This document shows, in pieces, positions 1-5,656 of a DNA stretch of 7,919 nt. The first letter of the stretch is position 1. Every line of letters starts with the position of its first letter. A program made the translations under genes and the position numbers. Source of the DNA: a bacterium (GTDB taxonomy: Bacteria > Patescibacteriota > Dojkabacteria > JAKAPS01 > JAJZLI01); the NCBI GenBank assembly GCA_021803645.1, contig JAJZLI010000025.1, positions 1 to 7,919 on the forward strand. Reading direction: 5' to 3'. The notes under the pieces are model-generated. The model ran no database searches. It had not been told where the DNA came from and saw nothing but the letters and a program-made list of their open reading frames with translations.

Positions 1-227
1 ACTTTTTTATTATATTGCATTATTTCTGGGTCTGATTGTACTTTTGCATTTCCTGATATAATTGATGCCCAGTTATTTAGTAAAGGTACATATCCACCAA
101 CAGTTACTGACTGTATTTGATTTCCTGTTGCTGCATATATATAACCTCTGGTAGTAAAGACAAGACAAAGTAATACTGAGAGTATTAATAATATTTTTGT
201 CTTTGTATTCTTGATAAAATTTGCCAT
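1..227 (-). CDS. Exported protein, N-terminal part only (cut by window edge)
   Basis: An open frame of 75 codons starts at the ATG at 227-225 and leaves the window at base 1. Its first residues (MANFIKNTKTK) are basic, followed by a hydrophobic stretch (ILLILSVLLCLVF) and a likely signal peptidase site near YIYA|ATGN at about residue 32, so the product is probably secreted. The visible mature part, from ATGNQ to QYNKK, is too short to assign. The start lies inside the preceding gene: 43 bases overlap in another frame, which suggests translational coupling. No clear Shine-Dalgarno sequence precedes it, but the ATG places the signal peptide correctly. It is the fourth gene of a same-strand run of exported proteins and probably belongs to the same surface system. 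Function unknown; that it is coding is well supported by the signal peptide. Confidence 0.7.
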   Translation of the reverse strand, partial: MANFIKNTKTKILLILSVLLCLVFTTRGYIYAATGNQIQSVTVGGYVPLLNNWASIISGNAKVQSDPEIMQYNKK

Positions 228-1153
228 ATTATGATTACCGTTATAATTACTATTATTATAATAATAAACCACAAAGGAATAATCCAGAAGGAGGAAGTTG
301 CCTCTACAGTAGTAACTGAATTGGTTCCATATGTTAGATATAATTTAGCAGTATACTTGCCTAATAAAAAGTTTGATGGATTCCAATTTTGAGTGAATAT
401 TCTTTCATTTACTCCTATAGGAAGTACAATTCCTCTATTAACATTAACAGGAATTGTTGCAACTTCATTGCCAAAGATATTATATATTTGTATTTCTCCC
501 TGAGGTATTAGATGCACATTCCCTGTATTTTCAAAATTCTCGTTGAAAATTATTGGAGTTGATAAATATATATTTTTTGTTTCTGTGAAACTTTTGATGA
601 AACCACTTTCTTTGACAGCCCCATTTATTCTAATTAAAAATAGGGAGCCAACTGCACTATTAATATTTATATTTGATGTGCTTTCCCCTTGAGATAGAAC
701 AAAGGCAGCTATGAAATCTTCACCAGGTTCTGCGTTTTGTTTTGCAGTTATTTCAATTGATATATTTTTAGATTGACCTGGTTGTACTGTAATACTGTTT
801 ACTGTATTTATGTTTAAACTTTGATCTGAGATTGTTGCTTTATCTGTTAATCCTTGGAATTGAGGGTCTCCAAATGGATTTCTGGATGTAAAGTTTGAAA
901 ACCTTAATGAAAGTGTAGTTGTTCTCTTATTGTTATTGTATACAGTTATATTTTGATATATTGTTTGCCCTTTTGATATAACTAGGGTGCTTACCAGGGG
1001 AGATATTGTAATCCCTCCTATACCAACAGCTTCATAAGCAGAATTTGATGAATTAGGATTTTCTGTAAAGTTAATGGTATTTGCTAATATTTTAGAATTT
1101 AGTAGTAGTATTGAGATTATAAATAATAGTGTCCCAAGGTATATTTTTTTCAT
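185..1153 (-). CDS. Membrane-anchored WxL-interacting-like (DUF916/DUF3324-like) surface protein
   Basis: The 322-aa product has a signal peptide (residues 1 to about 24), two Ig-like beta regions (about 46-178 and 186-288), a C-terminal transmembrane helix (about 289-311) and a short basic tail (SRIQRQKYY). This is the layout of Firmicutes WxL-interacting proteins, which display peptidoglycan-bound WxL proteins. Supporting motifs are ITISPLVSTLVISKGQ at the start of domain 1, then VQPGQSKNISIEI followed by AEPGEDF near 123-147, which recalls the 'PGqs ... P..AePG' pattern of DUF916-type domains. The bulk of the protein would face outside, anchored by the C-terminal helix. It starts 11 bases after the stop of the beta-rich secreted protein, and its end overlaps the next gene by 43 bases, so an operon is likely. 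No Shine-Dalgarno sequence is seen. The family assignment is from memory of motifs; a generic Ig-like surface protein is the alternative. Confidence 0.72.
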   Translation of the reverse strand: MKKIYLGTLLFIISILLLNSKILANTINFTENPNSSNSAYEAVGIGGITISPLVSTLVISKGQTIYQNITVYNNNKRTTTLSLRFSNFTSRNPFGDPQFQGLTDKATISDQSLNINTVNSITVQPGQSKNISIEITAKQNAEPGEDFIAAFVLSQGESTSNININSAVGSLFLIRINGAVKESGFIKSFTETKNIYLSTPIIFNENFENTGNVHLIPQGEIQIYNIFGNEVATIPVNVNRGIVLPIGVNERIFTQNWNPSNFLLGKYTAKLYLTYGTNSVTTVEATSSFWIIPLWFIIIIIVIITVIIIWQILSRIQRQKYY

Positions 1154-1164
1154 TTTAGGTATTA

Positions 1165-2274
1165 TTAAAAGTTACCTGTTGCAATATATGTAACTTGGTC
1201 TTGGTATACACCAGATGGGGTAGTTACTGATATAGCAGCAAGATAATTAACTTGTGTTGTGACAAGGTATAGGGGTGAAGATGTTGATGCTAACTCTTGG
1301 GATGTAGTAGATAATCCACCCACAGAATCTCCTGTACCATTATATGGACTTTGTATTGTTAATGAACCAACCACTCCTCCTGTTCCATTGGTTGATGTTA
1401 CTGCTGCGTTTATGCCATAACCCTCTGTGCCTGCTGCTAGTGTGGCTGTTGATGATGGGATAGTGTGGTTATCTAATGAACTGTACATACCTGCTGTTGT
1501 TCCATTTCCTTTATCATAGACACTTATTTCCCCTCCACTTTTTGCATTTGTACTAAATGTTAATGTAGTGGCAGGTGTTGATGTATTCACTGTCCCTATT
1601 TGCATAACTCCAAAGCTAGTACTATTTGACGATAAGCCAAATGTTATTGTTGGAGGAACAACTCCTGTTACTGTAACACTACCATTTGTAATTATTGGAA
1701 TTGCTAATGACCCGTCATCACCATTAGAATCAGTGACGTCAACTAGGTATTGATTTGTTGAGCTTGTTATTGTTGATGGATTAGTCGCTGTTATTCCAGT
1801 GATTACAATTGATGCCCCTGCAGGTATTGCAGCTGTTGTAGTTATTGTAACTGATGTAAATGTATAGTCAGGATAATTAGGGTCTGTTACATTTGTTGCT
1901 ATAACATAATTTGAGCTGGTTGCTATGGTTGTTCCGTTTTCAGTTGTAGTTGCACTTGATAATACGGCTACGGATGAAAATCCACAATTACATTCACCTC
2001 CCCCAATAGTAGAACCCGTTTGTATGTATATAGTTATTGTACCACCAGAAGATAATGCAGGAGATGTATATGTAATAGTATGACTTACCCCAGTGGAACC
2101 AGCAGCCTCTGGTCCTGAGGTTCCATATCCTCCTGAAACAGATAATGTATCAGAAAGAGGTGTTAGGGTTGCCGCATTAACGAAACTTGAAATAATTGGA
2201 TATGTAAATAACAACCCAATTGAAGTAAAAATAAACGTGATGGCATATATTATATAAATATATTTCTTATACAT
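1165..2274 (-). CDS. Secreted Thr/Ser/Gly-rich beta-sandwich surface protein (CPR type)
   Basis: Taken from the ATG at 2274, the product is 369 aa. This start gives a clean signal peptide (MYKKYIYIIYAITFIF...NAA|TLT, cleavage near 35). An in-frame TTG at 2313 would add 13 polar residues and is less likely. Two beta-rich parts follow. Part one (about 36-200) has SDTLS, SHTITYTSP and IPAGASIVI; part two (about 205-369) begins VVPPTITFGLS, includes LTFSTNAKSGGEISVYDKG, and ends GVYQDQVTYIATGNF at the very C-terminus. There is no transmembrane helix after the signal peptide. Closely spaced Cys95 and Cys97 (CNC) could form a disulfide or bind metal. The fold and terminal Y-x-x-x-V-T-Y pattern recall WxL surface proteins, but there is no tryptophan at all and hence no WxL motif. 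From memory, similar proteins recur in CPR genomes as hypotheticals. Probably a surface or fibre component held by the neighbouring anchor; function unproven. Confidence 0.75.
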   Translation of the reverse strand: MYKKYIYIIYAITFIFTSIGLLFTYPIISSFVNAATLTPLSDTLSVSGGYGTSGPEAAGSTGVSHTITYTSPALSSGGTITIYIQTGSTIGGGECNCGFSSVAVLSSATTTENGTTIATSSNYVIATNVTDPNYPDYTFTSVTITTTAAIPAGASIVITGITATNPSTITSSTNQYLVDVTDSNGDDGSLAIPIITNGSVTVTGVVPPTITFGLSSNSTSFGVMQIGTVNTSTPATTLTFSTNAKSGGEISVYDKGNGTTAGMYSSLDNHTIPSSTATLAAGTEGYGINAAVTSTNGTGGVVGSLTIQSPYNGTGDSVGGLSTTSQELASTSSPLYLVTTQVNYLAAISVTTPSGVYQDQVTYIATGNF

Positions 2275-2284
2275 GACTTCCAAA

Positions 2285-2313
2285 TTAATGCCACAATTAA
2301 GAGAATATGTCAA
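2285..2313 (-). promoter_or_regulatory. Weak candidate promoter before the secreted beta protein
   Basis: A perfect TTGACA lies at 2313-2308 on the minus strand. Seventeen bases further is CATTAA (2290-2285), only 3 of 6 matches to TATAAT but preceded by a TG extended element. It would give a very short leader before the ATG at 2274, so the gene may instead be read from the upstream gene. Kept as low confidence because of the poor -10. Confidence 0.22.
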
Positions 2314-2331
2314 CTGATTTATAATGTGTTT

Positions 2332-3129
2332 TTAAAACATTAATAGTATGTAGCTTGTTATTAGACATAATATGAAAATCAGTGTAACTATCATTATTAC
2401 CCACCACATACTTGCCTGAACAGTTTTCTTTGACATAGGATTTCGTGCTATAGCCCTTATTGCTTGTTTTGATGCTGCAGAAATTTCATATATAAAAGTT
2501 ACAAATCCTAGTAAGAATATAATAGTTGCCATAACTATACGTACAAATGAAATAGTTTTTCCAGTAATACTTGAGTCTAGTTTTACTATTGATTGTTCTA
2601 ATGCTCCAGGGTCGTTATATTTTTGTATTCCAAGTAAAACAGTCATTCTTTTTATTTTTATTTTCTTTCCATTGATTATTTCTGTTTTTATAGTACTAAG
2701 TTGGCTGAAATTTTCTAACGCTGTTCCAAGTATATATCCCGATTGAATATTTTTTGCACCAATTCCAGGTATTTGAGATGATGTTATAATGTCTCCTACA
2801 CTTATATTTCCATTAATATTTGATACTAGTACGTCTACCTTTCCACTTGTAATAACTGGTATCATATCGGGGGCTTGTATACCTACATCTACCAGTGGAT
2901 TTGTGTTAACTACACCAAACATATTAGGAGAATTGTTACCTGATGTTGGGTATACTCCTACCAATAGTCCTCTTTGTATTAAGGAAACAATCTCTCCTGA
3001 AGAGATCCCTTTTGTTAGAGACAGGTAGTTTTGTGCAATTCCCTGTTCAGTGTTTTGTGCAAAAACAGGGTGAATGCAAATCACAATTAATGTAATAATT
3101 ACTGCAACTGTTTTTAAATACCTATTCAT
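2332..3129 (-). CDS. Exported membrane protein with ATP-synthase-c-like helical hairpin
   Basis: A product of 265 aa from the ATG at 3129; an in-frame TTG at 3138 adds only three residues. Residues 1-24 are a signal peptide (HPVFA|QNTEQ). Residues about 25-190 are extracellular, including KVDVLVSNINGNISVGDI, then ITSSQIPG and YILGTALENF (97-141). This resembles a segment of phage tail-fibre and CPR surface proteins of the form 'G.v.v.v....G.I..GD.lT.S..pG.......G..iG.ALE'. Two helices close the protein (about 194-216 and 241-263), joined by a basic loop containing AIRAIARNPMSKKTVQASM. That loop and the hairpin topology resemble F-type ATP synthase subunit c (IAR(N/Q)P loop), but helix 2 has no Asp or Glu, so proton transport is not expected. 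With the signal peptide, the loop would be cytoplasmic, as in subunit c. It is first in the minus-strand cluster. A possible oligomerising membrane base for the surface proteins; no function is known to me. Confidence 0.78.
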   Translation of the reverse strand: MNRYLKTVAVIITLIVICIHPVFAQNTEQGIAQNYLSLTKGISSGEIVSLIQRGLLVGVYPTSGNNSPNMFGVVNTNPLVDVGIQAPDMIPVITSGKVDVLVSNINGNISVGDIITSSQIPGIGAKNIQSGYILGTALENFSQLSTIKTEIINGKKIKIKRMTVLLGIQKYNDPGALEQSIVKLDSSITGKTISFVRIVMATIIFLLGFVTFIYEISAASKQAIRAIARNPMSKKTVQASMWWVIMIVTLIFILCLITSYILLMF

Positions 3130-3265
3130 AAAATACAATGACCTTTTAAAGACCTAACTTGTTATATTTTGAATTATTGTATTTTTTTTATCAATGTGAT
3201 AGCTTATCGTTAGTTACTGTATGCTATATATAGTCTTTTAAATATTTATTTTATTTTTTTATTTT
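3130..3265. promoter_or_regulatory. Divergent AT-rich intergenic region
   Basis: These 136 bases separate the divergent starts of the surface cluster (minus) and the pyrophosphatase unit (plus), so promoters for both are expected here. On the plus strand the best candidate is a TG-C-TATATA extended -10 at 3222-3230 with only a poor -35 upstream. On the minus strand I see no convincing -35/-10 pair. AAGG at about 11 bases before the ATG at 3129 could be a weak ribosome binding site. The pyrophosphatase start is preceded only by a T-rich run with no Shine-Dalgarno sequence. Confidence 0.5.
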
Positions 3266-3805
3266 ATGAAAAATCTTTTTCACGATCTGCCTACAGGGGA
3301 AGATATTCCATCAGAAGTTTATATTGTTGTAGAAAATCCGAGAGGTAGTTATGGTAAGGTTGAGTATAATAAGGATTTGGGAGTATTTATGCTTGATAGG
3401 GCTTCTTATGCTCCTCTTCCTTATCCTGTTGAATATGGATTTATTCCTCAGTGTTGGAATGCTTCCGATGATGATAGTGCTGACGCTATATGTTTATGTT
3501 CTCAGGTTATGTATCCAGGGATTGTTATTAAAATGAGGGTTTTGGGATTACTTAATATGGATGATTCTGGAGAGGAAGATAATAAGGTATTTGGAGTTCC
3601 TGTTGATGATCCTGTATTTAATAGTGTGAAAGATATGAGTGATATTGGTGAGCATCGTATTAAAGAAATTGAATTTTTCTTTTCTAATTATAAAAAGTTA
3701 ATGAAAAATAAATATGTGAATTTGCTTGGATGGAAAGACAAGGATTATGCTTTAAATTTTGTTAAAGAGGGTATTGATAGTTATAAAGAAAAATTTAAAA
3801 AATAA
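3266..3805 (+). CDS. ppa: Inorganic pyrophosphatase, family I (EC 3.6.1.1)
   Basis: The 179-aa cytoplasmic enzyme hydrolyses pyrophosphate to two phosphates, pulling nucleic acid and protein synthesis forward; length is normal for the bacterial family. Using E. coli PPase as guide, the active-site set is present: K31 and E33 (GKVEY), R45 (LDR), Y53 and Y57 (YPVEYGFIP), D68, D70 and D73 (DDDSAD), D100, D105 and K107 (MDDSGEEDNK), and Y142-K143 (NYKKL). The signature normally reads D-x-D-P-L-D; here Pro-Leu are replaced by Ser71-Ala72 while the metal-binding aspartates are kept, so activity is still expected. The ATG is preceded by a T-rich leader with no Shine-Dalgarno sequence. The next gene starts 18 bases after its stop, so it leads a plus-strand unit with a small membrane protein and a sensor kinase, an unexpected pairing. 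Confidence 0.95.
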   Translation: MKNLFHDLPTGEDIPSEVYIVVENPRGSYGKVEYNKDLGVFMLDRASYAPLPYPVEYGFIPQCWNASDDDSADAICLCSQVMYPGIVIKMRVLGLLNMDDSGEEDNKVFGVPVDDPVFNSVKDMSDIGEHRIKEIEFFFSNYKKLMKNKYVNLLGWKDKDYALNFVKEGIDSYKEKFKK

Positions 3806-3807
3806 AT

Positions 3808-3815
3808 AAGGAGGT
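3808..3815 (+). promoter_or_regulatory. Strong Shine-Dalgarno sequence (AAGGAGGT)
   Basis: A full anti-16S match, AAGGAGGT, ends 8 bases before the ATG at 3824 and follows directly on the pyrophosphatase stop. It fixes the start of the 66-aa gene and is the only textbook ribosome binding site in the window. Confidence 0.9.
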
Positions 3816-3823
3816 GTTTTTAT

Positions 3824-4024
3824 ATGTCAGAAAGAGAAAAGGATTCTAAAGTAATACACAAAATTACCTTTTGGTTAGGTGTTATTGCATTGGGGTTTGG
3901 TGTATTTGGTTTTTTTATGTCTTCTATGAGAGTACTATTCAAACCTAGCGATTATTTTCTGATTGCAACAGTACTATTATTAATAGCTCTTGATGCAAAA
4001 TCTGGTAGTACTTTACTTGGTTGA
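3824..4024 (+). CDS. Small two-helix membrane protein, 66 aa, unknown function
   Basis: The product has a charged N-terminus (MSEREKDSKVIHK), a hydrophobic helix (about 14-34), a short basic connector (MRVLFKPSDY) and a second helix (about 43-56) ending in LDAKSGSTLLG. The connector is positively charged, so by the positive-inside rule it and the termini compete for the cytoplasmic side; topology is unsure. No family is recognised. That it is real is supported by the perfect Shine-Dalgarno sequence and by the tight fit between the pyrophosphatase stop and the histidine kinase start, which follows 13 bases after its TGA. The context suggests it is co-translated with the kinase and may be an accessory or sensory membrane partner; this is inference from position only. 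Confidence 0.82.
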   Translation: MSEREKDSKVIHKITFWLGVIALGFGVFGFFMSSMRVLFKPSDYFLIATVLLLIALDAKSGSTLLG

Positions 4025-4037
4025 TATTTGTACACTG

Positions 4038-5027
4038 ATGAGAAGTAGTTTAAAAATATATCTTTTTATATTAGGTTACTTTTTTGTGTCTTTTGTATAT
4101 TTTTTCCTTTTTAGTTTAAGGACTTATTCCATTTACTTTTTTATTCTAATTACTGTTTTTATATTTATTCTAATTCTGGTTATATATCGTAATAGTATAG
4201 ATTTAGATAATGTAAAAAGATTGTCTGAAATGATGAATTTAGGGGATTTAAATTTCTCTCCTAAATTTTATAACAAAGAGTTAAGTGAAATGGAGAATAG
4301 TATTAATGGATTAAAGAATAAGCTTAGTGATCTTTTAGGCAAGTCTATGACTGTTGATAAGATGAAAGAGGATTTTATATATCTTGTTTCTCATAATCTT
4401 CGTACGCCTGTAACTTCTGCTTTAGGATATCTAGATATACTAAAATCAAATCAGAATTTAACTAGGGAAGATGTAAAGATTATAGAGAGGGTAAGACTTT
4501 CTTTAACAGAGTTAAGTGATATTGTTGAACGGATATTAAGCTTAATTTTTTTTGAAAGCGAAAATAATCCTACACTTATAGAAGATATAGATGTAGAAGT
4601 AGAGATCAGTGAAATCCTTGCTTCTTTTAAAAATGATAAACATTTATCTATTGGAGTATCTCTTAACGGTATTAAGGTCATGAAAACAGATAGAAGAATA
4701 TTTAAAATTATTGTTTCAAATATAATATCCAACTCTATTAAATTTAATAATGATAATGGAATTGTCTCAATTTCCCTTAATAAGGAAAAGGAGTTCTTTG
4801 TTTTAAGTATTTCTGATAGTGGTATTGGTATGGACAATGAGGCAATGAAGGAATTATTCCATCCATTTTCCAGGAATACTAGCCTTCTAAAATATGATTA
4901 TTCAGGATTTGGTCTTGGTTTATATCTTTCAAAAATTGGTATTGAAAAATTAGGTGGAAAGATTACTGTTGATTCTGCTCAAAATAAAGGAACTATTTTT
5001 TCTCTATATTTTCCAGTTATTAATTGA
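4038..5027 (+). CDS. Membrane sensor histidine kinase, intramembrane-sensing type
   Basis: From the ATG at 4038 the product is 329 aa. Two helices (about 7-26 and 32-50) are joined by only a few residues (SLRTYS), so there is no external sensor domain; this is typical of intramembrane-sensing kinases. A HAMP-like linker (about 55-110) leads to the dimerisation/phosphoacceptor helix with H119 in SHNLRTP. The ATPase domain has the N box (N228 and N232 in SNIISNSIKF), G1 box DSGIG (260-264), F box LFHPF, and G2 box GFGLGL (290-295). The residue after the histidine is Asn instead of the usual Glu or Asp; Thr123 at H+4 is kept. Earlier in-frame starts (TTG 3990, ATG 3993) would overlap the 66-aa gene; none has a clear Shine-Dalgarno sequence. 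No response regulator is encoded in the window, so its partner must lie elsewhere. Confidence 0.9.
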   Translation: MRSSLKIYLFILGYFFVSFVYFFLFSLRTYSIYFFILITVFIFILILVIYRNSIDLDNVKRLSEMMNLGDLNFSPKFYNKELSEMENSINGLKNKLSDLLGKSMTVDKMKEDFIYLVSHNLRTPVTSALGYLDILKSNQNLTREDVKIIERVRLSLTELSDIVERILSLIFFESENNPTLIEDIDVEVEISEILASFKNDKHLSIGVSLNGIKVMKTDRRIFKIIVSNIISNSIKFNNDNGIVSISLNKEKEFFVLSISDSGIGMDNEAMKELFHPFSRNTSLLKYDYSGFGLGLYLSKIGIEKLGGKITVDSAQNKGTIFSLYFPVIN

Positions 5028-5052
5028 CAAAATTTTTTTAAAATGTTATCAA
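5024..5052 (+). promoter_or_regulatory. Candidate promoter for the 173-aa membrane protein
   Basis: TTGACA at 5024-5029 is followed after 17 bases by TATCAA at 5047-5052 (4 of 6 matches), preceded by an extended TG at 5044-5045. The -35 hexamer contains the TGA stop codon of the histidine kinase. Transcription would begin near 5059, leaving a leader of about 20 bases with AAGG at 5066-5069 as a weak ribosome binding site. Confidence 0.5.
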
Positions 5053-5080
5053 TATTGTTATTAGTAAGGTAATAGAAATT

Positions 5081-5602
5081 ATGAGTGAAAATATCGGTGA
5101 TTTTTCGAAATATTCTAATGATTCAGGTTATGGTAGTAATTCTTTTGTGTCAAGAGTGAGGGGATTTTGGGTTGTAATTCTCATAGTTATAATAGTTGTA
5201 GTTTTATACTTTTTATATACCAGATTTTTTGAAAACATAGGTAGTGGACTTCCCCTTGGTATGACAAGATACTCTCCTGCTAGTGGATCTTCTGGATATC
5301 AAGCAGTTGCTGTTGATGGAAATTCAACATCTGTTGTATATTTTGGGAAAATAGAAGGTTTTTACAATGGGTGGTTATATCTTAGTAATGTTTTTTATCT
5401 AAATCTTGCTAATGGTAGTTCAAGTAGTAGCACTAATCCCCAATATTCATTAGTGCATCTAGGCCCAAATGTTTCTTTCGGTCCTGTAGATCAGTTAAGA
5501 ATTCAGCTGAGCCATGTTATATATACTTCAGATTTATCAACTTCTTCAAAAGTGTATAAATCAATAGAAGCTTATAATAAGGCAAATCCAAATAGTCAAT
5601 AA
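5081..5602 (+). CDS. Single-pass membrane protein of a CPR-wide unknown family
   Basis: The 173-aa product has a polar N-terminus (about 1-28, ending in basic SRVRG), one transmembrane helix (about 29-47), a Ser/Gly-rich spacer and an outside domain (about 72-165). The outside domain reads YQAVAVDGNSTSVVYFGKIE, then WLYLSNVFYLN, then LVHLGPNVSFGPVDQLRIQLSHVIY, and ends SSKVYKSIEAYNK. From memory this matches a widespread Patescibacteria hypothetical family with the pattern 'YQAV.l..GqvYFGK......y..L.dvfYl......l.kLg.e...p...m.i.r..vl......d.skv...i..y'. Function of that family is unknown to me. Start: ATG with AAGG 11 bases upstream. It follows the kinase by 53 bases, is probably transcribed at least partly from its own promoter, and ends before a strong terminator. 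Location at the cell surface follows from the single N-terminal helix. Confidence 0.85.
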   Translation: MSENIGDFSKYSNDSGYGSNSFVSRVRGFWVVILIVIIVVVLYFLYTRFFENIGSGLPLGMTRYSPASGSSGYQAVAVDGNSTSVVYFGKIEGFYNGWLYLSNVFYLNLANGSSSSSTNPQYSLVHLGPNVSFGPVDQLRIQLSHVIYTSDLSTSSKVYKSIEAYNKANPNSQ

Positions 5603-5622
5603 TTTATAATTACGAAATATAA

Positions 5623-5651
5623 AAAAAGACCACTTTTTGAGTGGTCTTTTT
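5623..5651. terminator. Bidirectional intrinsic terminator between converging genes
   Basis: A perfect 12-bp inverted repeat (AAAAAGACCACT at 5623-5634, AGTGGTCTTTTT at 5640-5651) encloses a 5-base loop. It is GC-rich in the middle and A/T-tracted on both arms, so it gives a U-tail in either direction. It follows the 173-aa gene stop (5602) and lies 5 bases beyond the transglycosylase stop (5657) on the other strand, so it serves both units. Confidence 0.93.
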
Positions 5652-5656
5652 GTTTA

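Noticed and set aside
1165..2274. Calling the secreted beta protein a true WxL protein
   Set aside because: It contains no tryptophan, so the defining motifs are absent; only general architecture and neighbourhood fit.
2322..2342. TAATGT...ACATTA inverted repeat at the end of the c-like-hairpin gene
   Set aside because: The stem is all weak pairs except one per arm, has no T-tract, and overlaps the stop codon; not convincing as a terminator.
4451..4837. 128-aa open frame on the minus strand
   Set aside because: Antisense to the histidine kinase; its Ser/Ile/Leu-rich composition is a mirror of the AT-rich kinase codons.
5025..5071. TGA read as glycine (code 25, as in Gracilibacteria/Absconditabacteria)
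   Set aside because: Reading through the kinase TGA adds only a short tail without domain character, and the kinase already ends at its usual C-terminal strand. The 66-aa gene also ends sensibly at TGA.
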